NCBI GenBank assembly: GCA_947589735.1 | Contig: CANQCR010000011.1 | Span: forward strand, 1 to 56,508 | DNA length: 56,508 bases | DNA from: an uncultured Bacilli bacterium | Lineage (GTDB): Bacteria; Bacillota_I; Bacilli_A; RF39; UBA660 | Direction of reading: 5' to 3' | Part shown: positions 45,540 through 54,170 of the stretch, piece after piece | Position numbering within the stretch: the stretch's first letter is position 1 | Layout: each line of letters starts with the position of its first letter | The notes under the pieces: generated by a model | The model's database searches: none | What the model was told of the DNA's origin: nothing | The model's input: the letters and a program-made list of their open reading frames with translations, nothing else | Program-made: the position numbers and the translations under genes

Positions 45540-45797
45540 ATGCAAACAATAGATAATTTAGATTTTGAATCACTAGCCCTTTCTTTAAAAAGTATATCTT
45601 CTAAAGTCGAAAATATACTTGATATAATTAAAGAAGAAGATTATGTTAAAATTGGCAGTGATGGTGATATTTGGAATGGTGAGGCGGCTAATATGGCTCG
45701 TGAAACTTTTGATGAGTTATTAGCGCGTTTTCCTGAATTTATGGAAATTATAGATAATTATGCAGATTATTTAACGAATAATCTGGCTAAGAGATAA
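45540..45797 (+). CDS. WXG100-family protein (WNG variant)
   Basis: 85 residues from ATG 45540, three bases after the preceding stop. Helix, turn with IWNGEAANMARETFDEL (WNG in place of WxG with matching neighbours), second helix to the end (EFMEIIDNYADYLTNNLAKR). The pattern after the turn fits WXG100 substrates, including the Y..D/Y..A near the C-terminus that resembles the secretion motif YxxxD. The ribosome site is weak (GGGAT), as expected for a coupled gene. Confidence 0.75.
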   Translation: MQTIDNLDFESLALSLKSISSKVENILDIIKEEDYVKIGSDGDIWNGEAANMARETFDELLARFPEFMEIIDNYADYLTNNLAKR

Positions 45798-45817
45798 AAA
45801 GGGTAGGAGGTTATATT

Positions 45818-47398
45818 ATGAATAGTGAGATAGGTGAAAAGTTTTTACCAATCGGTACTGTCGTAATGTTAAAAGGTGGTACAAAAAGAGCAATGATTAC
45901 AGGCTTTTGCTCAGTATCTCAAGAAGAAGAGACGAAGATGTATGATTATTGCGGATGTATCTATCCCGAAGGATATGTTTCATCTGGACAGGTATGCCTT
46001 TTTGATCACGATCAAATTGAAAAGGTTTATTATAGCGGCTTTGTTGATGATGAAGAAGTCTCTTTTAAGAGTAAGTTAAAGACATTACTAGAACAAGTTG
46101 ATGTTGATGCTTTATTATCAGGACAAGCTGTAACACCAGCCGATTTACCTAATGTTAGTTTGATGCCAGCTCCACCAGTTGAAGAAAATAATGATGATAC
46201 TAAAGATATTGCGGATGGCGCACCAAGTACAGATACTTCTAATGAAGAAATTAAAACTGATAATGTAAATTCTGAAGGCGCTGATACTAATGAGATAGTT
46301 GATAATAATGACGCTAACGCTACTGATGAAGAGGTAGCCCCTACTTTAGAAGAAGCACCAGCGGATGATTTAACTACGGTAGAGCCAATAGAAGATGTGG
46401 CTCCTTCTGAGGTAGAAGATATAGTATCAGGCCCAATTGATATAACTGAAATGATTACCGATGATGCACCAGAGGTAACTGAGGTAGCAGATGCTAATGC
46501 TGCGTCAGATGTTCAAGATGCTACACCAAGTGATTTAAGTACTGATAATTATGCACCAATTCCGGATGATACATCAGATGTTCCGGATGCTACATCAGAT
46601 ATTCCGGATGCTACATCAGATGTTCCGGATGCTACATCAGATGTTTCGGATGCTACACCAAGTGATTTGAATGCCGATAATTATGCACCAATTCCAGAAG
46701 GTGTTGATACTAATGAACCTGCTAATTACAGTAATAATATAAGTCCTACAAGCGAAGTTGCTCCTACTTTAGATACTATTCCGGCTGATCCTTTAATTAC
46801 ACCGGTACCAAGTGAAGGAGGTACTCCTCTTGCGACACCAGAGATGGTACCTGAAGCCGTTTATACACCAGAATCAGTAAATGCTACAAATGTTTTTGGA
46901 GTAGAAGTTCCAACAGAAAATAACTATCAAGTTGAAGTTGCACCTACTATGGTTCAACCAGTTCCTAGTCAAACGCCAATCGATTATGAGCCTTATTATG
47001 AAGAGGAACCAACATATCAGCCTGTTTATGATGGATTAGAGGATAATGATTATGATATGCCAACACCTACTCCTACTATTCCTATCGCTCCAGAAATGCC
47101 TTATAATGATCAAGTAGCTCCATATCCAACCAATGATGTCGCACCAGCGCCATATCAGCCTGATGCTTATCAACAACCAGCTCCCGCTTATATTCCAGAA
47201 ATTCAAGTCGGAAGTATACCAGTTGGCGTTGAACCAGCCGCACCGGAACCAGTTGTTCAGACAGAAGAGAATACAATGCCTGAACTTATGCCTGTTCCTG
47301 AAGTAGAACCAACGCCAGCCCCAGCTATGCCAAATATGGCAGCTGATCCTTTAGCAGGTATGGTTGCTCCTGATCAATCGGTTCCTAATAATATGTAG
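45818..47398 (+). CDS. DUF4176 protein with a long acidic, proline-rich disordered tail
   Basis: 526 residues. Residues 1-95 are a DUF4176-type domain (FLPIGTVVMLKGGTKRAMIT, YDYCGCIYPEGYVSSGQVCL, FDHDQIEKVYYSGFVDDEE), a domain found in Firmicute T7SS loci. The remaining about 430 residues are low-complexity, rich in Pro, Asp, Glu, Ala and Thr, including four copies of TSDVPDA and a longer flanking repeat. It has no signal peptide or membrane helix. AGGAGG precedes the ATG, 20 bases after the WXG gene. Probably a cytoplasmic T7SS accessory; the tail may bind partners. Confidence 0.75.
   Translation: MNSEIGEKFLPIGTVVMLKGGTKRAMITGFCSVSQEEETKMYDYCGCIYPEGYVSSGQVCLFDHDQIEKVYYSGFVDDEEVSFKSKLKTLLEQVDVDALLSGQAVTPADLPNVSLMPAPPVEENNDDTKDIADGAPSTDTSNEEIKTDNVNSEGADTNEIVDNNDANATDEEVAPTLEEAPADDLTTVEPIEDVAPSEVEDIVSGPIDITEMITDDAPEVTEVADANAASDVQDATPSDLSTDNYAPIPDDTSDVPDATSDIPDATSDVPDATSDVSDATPSDLNADNYAPIPEGVDTNEPANYSNNISPTSEVAPTLDTIPADPLITPVPSEGGTPLATPEMVPEAVYTPESVNATNVFGVEVPTENNYQVEVAPTMVQPVPSQTPIDYEPYYEEEPTYQPVYDGLEDNDYDMPTPTPTIPIAPEMPYNDQVAPYPTNDVAPAPYQPDAYQQPAPAYIPEIQVGSIPVGVEPAAPEPVVQTEENTMPELMPVPEVEPTPAPAMPNMAADPLAGMVAPDQSVPNNM
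46517..46695 (+). repeat. minisatellite in the DUF4176 gene
   Basis: Four in-frame 21-base units (46571-46654; ACATCAGATGTTCCGGATGC core) encode TSDVPDA. They lie between two longer direct copies (46517-46565 and 46649-46695) starting GATGCTACACCAAGTGATTT. Confidence 0.85.
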
Positions 47399-47415
47399 AA
47401 ACTTACGATAATTAG

Positions 47416-47454
47416 AAAATAAGTATTTATAAATACTTATTTTTTTGTTATAAT
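47416..47454 (+). terminator. terminator running into the essC promoter
   Basis: Twelve-base stem (47416-47427 with 47432-47443), T-tract to 47446, then GT and TATAAT (47449-47454), a TGT-extended -10. essC can be expressed apart from the small T7SS genes. Confidence 0.8.
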
Positions 47455-47495
47455 TGATATAGTGTATAGTAATAAAAGAATAAGGATGGGATAAT

Positions 47496-50400
47496 ATGTT
47501 AGTTTCATTGATTAAGGGCAAAAAAATAAATACCATAACATTACCTAATAGGGTTGTAGGTAGTTATTGGGTAACGGATTATGACGATAACAACAATGAG
47601 CAAAACTTAATTAGTATTGAGGCTATTGATGGGCAATGGCGACTTATCAGTAATGATGATATTTGTGTTGTTGAAAACAATTCAGAAAAGGACTATGTCA
47701 ATTTAAGAGAGTATACTTTTTATCTTTTAAAGATAAGAGAAGATAAGTCCTACCTATTACTATATGTCTCACCAGTTTATGATGAAACTAATCATCGCTA
47801 CTATATCGATGCCAATCAAGAACTAACAATTGGAAATGATTCACATAATGATATTTTTTATGACAACTCTGGTGTGGATAGTGTTCACGCCAAATTATCC
47901 TATTTCTCAGGTAGTTTTGTTGTAACCGATAATAATAGTCGTTTAGGCGTTTATGTTAATAATGAACGGATTGCTAAACAGACTAAACTAGATAACGGAG
48001 ATATTATTTTTATTGCTGGTCTTAAAATCATTACTTTAATTGAAGAGGGAATACCAGTTATTATTGTTAATAATCCTGATCATTTAGTTGAGTGTAAGGG
48101 ACCTTATTTAAAAGAACAGGCTTTGAAAAAAATAAGCAATCCTACAGAATTATTGGATACAACCTTAGATCCTGATGATGTATTAGATACGACTTTATAT
48201 AAAGAAGACGATATTTTCCATAAAAAGCCTCGCTTTAGATCTAATATCAAAACATTGGATATTCAAATTGATGCTCCTCCAAGCCGAGAAAAAGAAGATG
48301 ATATGCCAATCATTTTAACCCTTGGCCCAATGCTTACAATGGGTGTATCATCAATTGTTATGGGACTTACAGCGGTAGCTAATGTTTTATCGGAAAATAG
48401 TACTTGGATGCAATCAATGCCAAGTATCGCTATTTGTGTAGCAATGCTAGGAAGTTTAGTCTTGTGGCCTTCTATAACTCGTCGATACGAAAAGAAAAGA
48501 CGCGATAAAAAAGAGCAGATAAGACAATTTAAGTATAGTCAATATATTGAATCTAAAAGACAAACCATTGTTGATACAATAAGAGCGCAACGGCAAATAT
48601 TAGCAGAAAATAACTTGTCTTTGGAAGAGTGTCAGCAAATTATTTTAAAGCGCAAACTTAACTTATGGGAACGTAAGTTTGGTGATGAAGACTTTTTAAC
48701 GATTAATCTTGGTTCCGGTGTTTTGCCAATGGATATCAATATTCATTATCCAGAAGAGCATTTCTCTTTAGAGGATGATAATTTAAGAGAAATGGTTACT
48801 AAACTTGGTAGTGAACCTAAAAATCTAGCTGATGTACCTTTAACAATGTCACTATATGAAAAAAACATTTTAGCGCTTATTGGTACGAAAAAATTAAATA
48901 AATCATATATGGATCGTTTGATTCTTCAACTTGTTACTTTCCATAGTTATGATGAATTAAAACTAGTTATTTTTACTTCTAAAAATAATGAAAAAGATTG
49001 GGATTATTTAAAAATATTACCACATTGTTGGAGTAATGATAAGTCTATTCGTTTCTTTGGTACTAGCAATAATGAAATTAAAGAAATTTGTTATCATTTA
49101 GACCGTGAGCTCGCTCTTCGCCGCGATAAAGAAACAGAGACAACGAACTGCCCATATTATTTAATTATCACAGATTCGATTAAGGCTATTAGAGGTTTTG
49201 ATGCTGTAAAAGAAATTTTAACTTTACAGGATAACCTTGGTTTTGGCTTATTAATTATGAACGATCGTGTATCTAATTTACCAACCGAATGTAAGGCTTT
49301 TATTAATGTATCTGAAAAAACGTCTAACTTATTTGAAAACGTTTTAAATACTAATAATCTTAATTTTAGGATTGATTTTGATACAAAGATTGATATGTAT
49401 GAATGTGCCAAAGTTTTGGCTAACGTTCCAATCGAGATTGAGGATAGTAGTGAAGACTTACCAACGAAATATGGTTTCCTTGAAATGTATAATGTCGGAC
49501 GTGTTGAACAACTAAACTCTTTAAATAGATGGCAAAAAAACAATCCGATATTAACTCTTCAAGCTCAAGTTGGTATTGGTAAGAATGGTGAGAAAATAAA
49601 CCTTGACTTACACGAAAAGTTCCATGGACCTCATGGTTTAATCGCTGGTTCAACAGGTTCTGGTAAGTCTGAGTTTATCATTACCTATATTCTATCAATG
49701 GCTGTTAACTATCATCCTTACGAAGTTCAATTTATTTTAATTGATTATAAGGGTGGCGGTTTAGCTGGAGCCTTTGAAAATAAGGAATTAGGTATTAAAT
49801 TACCCCATCTAGCAGGTACAATTACTAACCTTGATGCTAATGAGATTAAAAGATCGCTAGCATCTATTGAGTCTGAACTAAAAAGACGTCAAAGAGCTTT
49901 CAATTTAGCTCGCGAGAAATCTGGCGAAAGTACGATTGATATTTATAAATATCAAAAATTATATCGTAGTGGTATTGTTAATGAACCAATTTCTCACTTA
50001 TTTATCATAAGTGATGAGTTCGCTGAACTTAAAAGTCAACAGCCAGAGTTTATGCAACAATTAATTAGTACAGCCCGAATTGGTCGATCTTTAGGTGTGC
50101 ATTTAATTTTGGCAACCCAAAAGCCAGCCGGCGTTGTAGATAATCAAATTTGGAGTAATACACGTTTCCGTGTTTGCTTAAGAGTTCAAGAAAAAAGTGA
50201 TAGTAACGATGTCATTAAGTGCCCTGATGCCGCTTTAATAAAACAGACAGGTCGTTTCTATTTACAAGTTGGTTACAATGAAATATTTGTTTTAGGACAA
50301 TCAGCTTGGTGCGGTGGTAAATATTATCCTGCTGAAAAATTAAAGAAAACAGTTAATACTTCTTTGGATTTTGTTGATAACATTGGTTTTGTTATTAAAA

Positions 50401-52133
50401 ATGCTGAAAAGCATAAAGGACCAGATAGTGATAAGGCTCATGGTGAAGAACTAAACAATGTTGTCGCATATCTATCTAAAATAGCCGAAGATGAAGGTAT
50501 TGAAGTTGATCAATTATGGCTTGATCGTATTCCTAACTATATTACAGTAGCTGCTTTAATGCGTAAATATAACATTAAACATAAAGAAAATGTTATTGCG
50601 CCAATTGTCGGTGAATATGATGATCCATCTAATCAAAGACAAGGTATTTTACGGGTTCCATTTATCAGTGATGGCAATGGTATTGTCTATGGTGTAGCTG
50701 GAAGTGGTAAAGATACCTTCATCAGTTCAATGGTTTTCTCATCAATGTATTTATATACTCCAGAGGAGCTTAACTATTATATTTTAGATTTTGGTTCGGA
50801 AGCATTAAAAGTTTTTGAGGCTTCTCCACTAGTAGGTGACGTTTTAATATCATCTGATAAAGATAAAATTGTTAACCTATTTAAAATGTTAATAAATAAG
50901 ATTGAAGAACGGAAAAAGTTATTTACATCTTTTGGTGGAAGCTATGATTATTATCTTAGCCATAGTGATAAAAAATTACCAGCTATCGTAGTAATCATCA
51001 ACAATTTTGAAGTTTATGCCGATAGTTATTTAGCCTATGAAGAGTTACTATTATCCTTAACTCGTGAAGGATCTAAGTATGGTATATATTTCTTTATTAC
51101 AGTTAATACGCCAAATGGTGTCCGGGTTAAAATGCGTCAAAACTTTAATCAAGAGTTTGTTCTTCAACAAAATAATGAAAATGATTATACGGCCATTTTA
51201 GGTAATGTTAAACGTAATTATCCAACCAAGATTAAGGGCCGGGGAATTGTTAAGTATAATGATGAAACATATGAATTCCAAACAGCTTATCCTGCTCCTA
51301 AAAATAAAGATAATTTTGCCTTTATCAAAGAGCAATGTGAAGAATGCGCTAAAGAGTTTAAAGTTATGGCGCCACCAGTTCCAACATTACCAGATCACAT
51401 AACATTTAAAGACGTTAAACATGAATTAGGTAAATCTGATGCTATGATTATTGGTTATAATAAAGAGACGCTAGAACTTGTTCGTTATGACTTTATCGAT
51501 AAACCAGTTACTCTTGTTTCAGCTTTAGACCTTGGTTCTATTCCACGCTTTATTCAACCTTTAATTAAGCAATATGCTTCTTTAAATAAGTCTGATGTAT
51601 TAGTTATTGATGCGGAAGAATTAGGCATTGGTCGGGGCATTAGTAATCTAAAGTATGCTAATAATAATTTTGATGATACTTTTAATAGTATTGCTAATTT
51701 TATTGAGGATTGTTACAAACGTTATTTAGCTAGTAACTATGACCGCCATATCTTTGATGGTGAGAAGAAAGCTACGGTATTTATTTGTGGATTAGATAGT
51801 TTTAGAACTAAATTAGGTATTGAAAATAAAAATCGTTTTGGTTCAATTATGGAAAAAGTTAAAGATTTAGGTATTATGAATATTATTATTGCTGATGGTG
51901 TTGATAAACTTAAGAAAGCTGAATCAGAGGCTTGGTATAAATCAGTTGTTAATAGTACTAATGGTATTTGGGTCGGTAATGGTATAGCTGAACAATTTAC
52001 TTTGAAACTTACTAAGGTAACAAAAGAAATCCGAGAGGATATCCCAGATAATTTCTGCTACATCATTTTACGTGGCAAACCAATTTTAACCCAGTTCATT
52101 GAAATATTTGATCACAACGGAAAAGATAGCTAA
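47496..52133 (+). CDS. essC: EssC/YukB-type FtsK/SpoIIIE ATPase of the type VII secretion system
   Basis: 1545 residues. Two N-terminal FHA-like domains; the second (about 105-190) keeps GND and DSVHAKL. Two membrane helices (about 268-320) precede a basic coiled region. ATPase domain 1 has Walker A AGSTGSGKSEF near 717 with ILIDYKGGGLAGAFE, domain 2 has GVAGSGKDTF near 1066 with LDFGSEALKVFE, and domain 3 near 1330 is degenerate (LVSALDLGSIPRF). This is the EssC layout, the motor and substrate-recognition platform of Firmicute T7SS. It follows the small T7SS genes but has its own promoter. The C-terminal domain, which sets substrate range in Staphylococcus, is intact. Confidence 0.95.
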   Translation: MLVSLIKGKKINTITLPNRVVGSYWVTDYDDNNNEQNLISIEAIDGQWRLISNDDICVVENNSEKDYVNLREYTFYLLKIREDKSYLLLYVSPVYDETNHRYYIDANQELTIGNDSHNDIFYDNSGVDSVHAKLSYFSGSFVVTDNNSRLGVYVNNERIAKQTKLDNGDIIFIAGLKIITLIEEGIPVIIVNNPDHLVECKGPYLKEQALKKISNPTELLDTTLDPDDVLDTTLYKEDDIFHKKPRFRSNIKTLDIQIDAPPSREKEDDMPIILTLGPMLTMGVSSIVMGLTAVANVLSENSTWMQSMPSIAICVAMLGSLVLWPSITRRYEKKRRDKKEQIRQFKYSQYIESKRQTIVDTIRAQRQILAENNLSLEECQQIILKRKLNLWERKFGDEDFLTINLGSGVLPMDINIHYPEEHFSLEDDNLREMVTKLGSEPKNLADVPLTMSLYEKNILALIGTKKLNKSYMDRLILQLVTFHSYDELKLVIFTSKNNEKDWDYLKILPHCWSNDKSIRFFGTSNNEIKEICYHLDRELALRRDKETETTNCPYYLIITDSIKAIRGFDAVKEILTLQDNLGFGLLIMNDRVSNLPTECKAFINVSEKTSNLFENVLNTNNLNFRIDFDTKIDMYECAKVLANVPIEIEDSSEDLPTKYGFLEMYNVGRVEQLNSLNRWQKNNPILTLQAQVGIGKNGEKINLDLHEKFHGPHGLIAGSTGSGKSEFIITYILSMAVNYHPYEVQFILIDYKGGGLAGAFENKELGIKLPHLAGTITNLDANEIKRSLASIESELKRRQRAFNLAREKSGESTIDIYKYQKLYRSGIVNEPISHLFIISDEFAELKSQQPEFMQQLISTARIGRSLGVHLILATQKPAGVVDNQIWSNTRFRVCLRVQEKSDSNDVIKCPDAALIKQTGRFYLQVGYNEIFVLGQSAWCGGKYYPAEKLKKTVNTSLDFVDNIGFVIKNAEKHKGPDSDKAHGEELNNVVAYLSKIAEDEGIEVDQLWLDRIPNYITVAALMRKYNIKHKENVIAPIVGEYDDPSNQRQGILRVPFISDGNGIVYGVAGSGKDTFISSMVFSSMYLYTPEELNYYILDFGSEALKVFEASPLVGDVLISSDKDKIVNLFKMLINKIEERKKLFTSFGGSYDYYLSHSDKKLPAIVVIINNFEVYADSYLAYEELLLSLTREGSKYGIYFFITVNTPNGVRVKMRQNFNQEFVLQQNNENDYTAILGNVKRNYPTKIKGRGIVKYNDETYEFQTAYPAPKNKDNFAFIKEQCEECAKEFKVMAPPVPTLPDHITFKDVKHELGKSDAMIIGYNKETLELVRYDFIDKPVTLVSALDLGSIPRFIQPLIKQYASLNKSDVLVIDAEELGIGRGISNLKYANNNFDDTFNSIANFIEDCYKRYLASNYDRHIFDGEKKATVFICGLDSFRTKLGIENKNRFGSIMEKVKDLGIMNIIIADGVDKLKKAESEAWYKSVVNSTNGIWVGNGIAEQFTLKLTKVTKEIREDIPDNFCYIILRGKPILTQFIEIFDHNGKDS

Positions 52134-52147
52134 GTAAAGTTTAAGAT

Positions 52148-52183
52148 AAAAGTATACACAAAAAAGTGTATGCTTTTATTTTT
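52148..52183 (+). terminator. essC terminator
   Basis: Twelve-base stem (52148-52159 with 52166-52177, one G-T pair), A-rich loop, then a T-run. Confidence 0.85.
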
Positions 52184-52188
52184 GGCAC

Positions 52189-52561
52189 AAAAAAATAACT
52201 ATTCCTGATAAAAATAGTTATTCTAGTTTAAGAAAGAATTGCTCATCGTTGGTGGATTGCCACCAACTTTAGCTAGGTATTATCAGTACCTACTGCAATT
52301 TCTTAATCTTAGGGTTTTCTTTCCCTAAAACAATTGTTTTACTTAAGGGATTTAAGATATACTTTCATCCAAGACAGAAGATAAATATTTCAACAAATAA
52401 TATGACATATTATATATAGATTAATATATATATAACGCCTAAAACTAAATACATTTCTAATACTACACTATTGTTCACAGACATAATACGAGAATATATG
52501 ATAAACATATAAATATCTAGCTATTTGTGTTAAGAAAAGATATCTACTATCTATCTTAAGC
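52189..52561 (-). ncRNA. candidate structured non-coding RNA of about 370 nt
   Basis: The 480 bases between essC and spoIVA hold no convincing ORF, but on the minus strand there is a good promoter at 52568-52596 and a strong terminator (52194-52203 with 52213-52222, followed by seven T on that strand). The 3' part folds into a closed multi-branch: TTAAGAAATTGC pairs with GCAATTCTTTCTTAA and encloses two perfect hairpins, GTTGGTGG/CCACCAAC and TAGGTA/TACCTA. The 5' end AATTGCT can also pair with the 3' AGCAATT. No match to tmRNA, RNase P or SRP core sequences was seen. Confidence 0.5.
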
Positions 52562-52567
52562 AATTTC

Positions 52568-52596
52568 ATTATAACATAAGCCATGTAAAAAGGCAA
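52568..52596 (-). promoter_or_regulatory. promoter of the candidate RNA
   Basis: On the minus strand TTGCCT (52591-52596), 17 bases, TATAAT (52568-52573) with TGT extension. It lies just past the spoIVA stop codon and reads away into the non-coding stretch. Confidence 0.7.
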
Positions 52597-52612
52597 ATGG
52601 GGTAGTTAAGCA

Positions 52613-54076
52613 TTAAATAACGATAGCAAATAAATTACCGGATCCTTTGTTGACTAATTTACCAATTGTTTGTTGTAATTTAAAACGAGCGCCTTCCGGC
52701 ATTAAAGATAATTTGGCTTGAATACCTTCTTGGACGATGACATCTAAACTACGGCCGAAGATCTCACTTTTCCAAACGTTTGATTTATCTTTCATTAAAT
52801 AATCAATTAATTCTTTGCTTTGTACTTCTGAACCAATAATAGGTTCAAAGGTTGATTCAACATCGACTCTAATCATATGGATAGAAGGAGCAACAGCTTT
52901 AAGTTTAACGCCATATCGATTTCCTTGTTTAATTATTTCTGGATCAGATAATTTCATATCTTCTAAAGTGGGATTAGCGACACCATACCCCGTTTTCTTA
53001 ACCATTTGAAGAGCGCCTTTGATTTGATCATAAGCCACTTTTGCTTCATTATATTCTTGAAATAGATTGATAATATCAGCTCTACTAGTAACACTAACAC
53101 CAACAATATCTTTTAAGACTTGACTATATAAATCATCTTTAGCTGATAGATTGATGGTGACAGTTCCACTTGAAGCATTGACTTCAGATATATAGGCTTT
53201 TTCTATTTGCTCACAATCTTCAAAATGTTTAGTAATAGTATCAATATCACGAAGTTTATCCACTTCAATGACACTTTCTTTTATTTTATTAATGTATATC
53301 TCTTTTAACCAATGCTTTGGTTTTAAACAAGCAATCCAATCTGGCATATTAACTTCAACTTCTAAAACAGGGAACTCATACAAAGCTTCTTTTAAAATAC
53401 TATAGACATCTTTTTCTTGCATATTTTGAACATTAATTGGAATGACAGGAACATCGTATTCTTCTCTCAAACTACCAGCTAAATTATCTGTTTCCGGTAA
53501 CATTGGATGAGCGGAGTTTAATAAAACGATAAAGGGCTTACCAATGCTTTTTAATTCACTAATAACTCTTTCTTCGGCTTCAATATAAGCATCTCTTTTT
53601 ATCTCACCAAAAGATCCATCCGTTGTGACGACAATGCCAATACTTGAATGATCTTTAATGACTTTTGATGTCCCTATTTCGGCCGCTTCAATGAAGGGGA
53701 TTTCTTCGTCATACCATGGCGTTCGAACCATCCTAGGACCGTTTTCATCTTCATATCCCTTAGCGCCTTCAATTACATATCCAACACAATCAACCATTCT
53801 AACGCTTGTCTTAAAACCATCTATTTGAATGTTAGCTGCCGTACTTGGTACAAACTTGGGTTCTGTTGTCATAATTGTTCGTCCTTGCGCTGATTGGGGG
53901 ATTTCGTCTAAGCATCTTTTACGTTCATATTCATCTTCGATATTGGGAACGACGAGGTTTTCAATAAATTTCTTAATAAATGTACTTTTACCCGTTCGAA
54001 CAGCGCCAACAACACCTAAATATATCTCACCACCGGTTCTTTCGGTGATATTTTTAATTATATCTACTTTTTCCAT
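52613..54076 (-). CDS. spoIVA: Stage IV sporulation protein A
   Basis: 487 residues from the ATG at 54076 (TAGGGA upstream), where homology begins MEKVDIIKNITERTGGEIYL. The N-terminal TRAFAC-type ATPase has Walker A GAVRTGKSTFIKKF. The C-terminal end, QAKLSLMPEGARFKLQQTIG and KGSGNLFAIVI, matches the part that anchors to SpoVM. SpoIVA hydrolyses ATP to polymerise into the basement layer of the spore coat. Its length equals that of B. subtilis (492). Clear evidence for endospore formation. Preceded by a terminator, so it has its own promoter, probably sigma-E type, not resolved here. Confidence 0.97.
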   Translation of the reverse strand: MEKVDIIKNITERTGGEIYLGVVGAVRTGKSTFIKKFIENLVVPNIEDEYERKRCLDEIPQSAQGRTIMTTEPKFVPSTAANIQIDGFKTSVRMVDCVGYVIEGAKGYEDENGPRMVRTPWYDEEIPFIEAAEIGTSKVIKDHSSIGIVVTTDGSFGEIKRDAYIEAEERVISELKSIGKPFIVLLNSAHPMLPETDNLAGSLREEYDVPVIPINVQNMQEKDVYSILKEALYEFPVLEVEVNMPDWIACLKPKHWLKEIYINKIKESVIEVDKLRDIDTITKHFEDCEQIEKAYISEVNASSGTVTINLSAKDDLYSQVLKDIVGVSVTSRADIINLFQEYNEAKVAYDQIKGALQMVKKTGYGVANPTLEDMKLSDPEIIKQGNRYGVKLKAVAPSIHMIRVDVESTFEPIIGSEVQSKELIDYLMKDKSNVWKSEIFGRSLDVIVQEGIQAKLSLMPEGARFKLQQTIGKLVNKGSGNLFAIVI

Positions 54077-54127
54077 TTTTTCCCTACTTTCTTTATACAA
54101 ATATATGAAGTAAAAAAATAAATATGC

Positions 54128-54170
54128 TTATATAAAAATAAAAATAGAATAAGTCAAATTATTCTATTTC
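54128..54170 (-). terminator. terminator upstream of spoIVA
   Basis: On the minus strand an 11-bp stem (54142-54152 with 54159-54169) overlaps the end of the 244-residue gene and is followed by T-rich sequence. It separates that gene from spoIVA. Confidence 0.75.

Noticed and set aside
46517-46695. CRISPR-like direct repeats
   Set aside because: The repeats are in frame inside a coding region, contiguous without unique spacers, and no cas gene is near.
49157-49653. Minus-strand open frames of 128 and 77 codons within essC
   Set aside because: Shadow frames of a well-supported gene, without start signals.
52189-52561. tmRNA, RNase P RNA or SRP RNA
   Set aside because: Core sequences of these RNAs (for example the P4 strand of RNase P, the tRNA-like ends of tmRNA, or the SRP GGAAG loop region) were not found; only an unnamed candidate RNA is reported.
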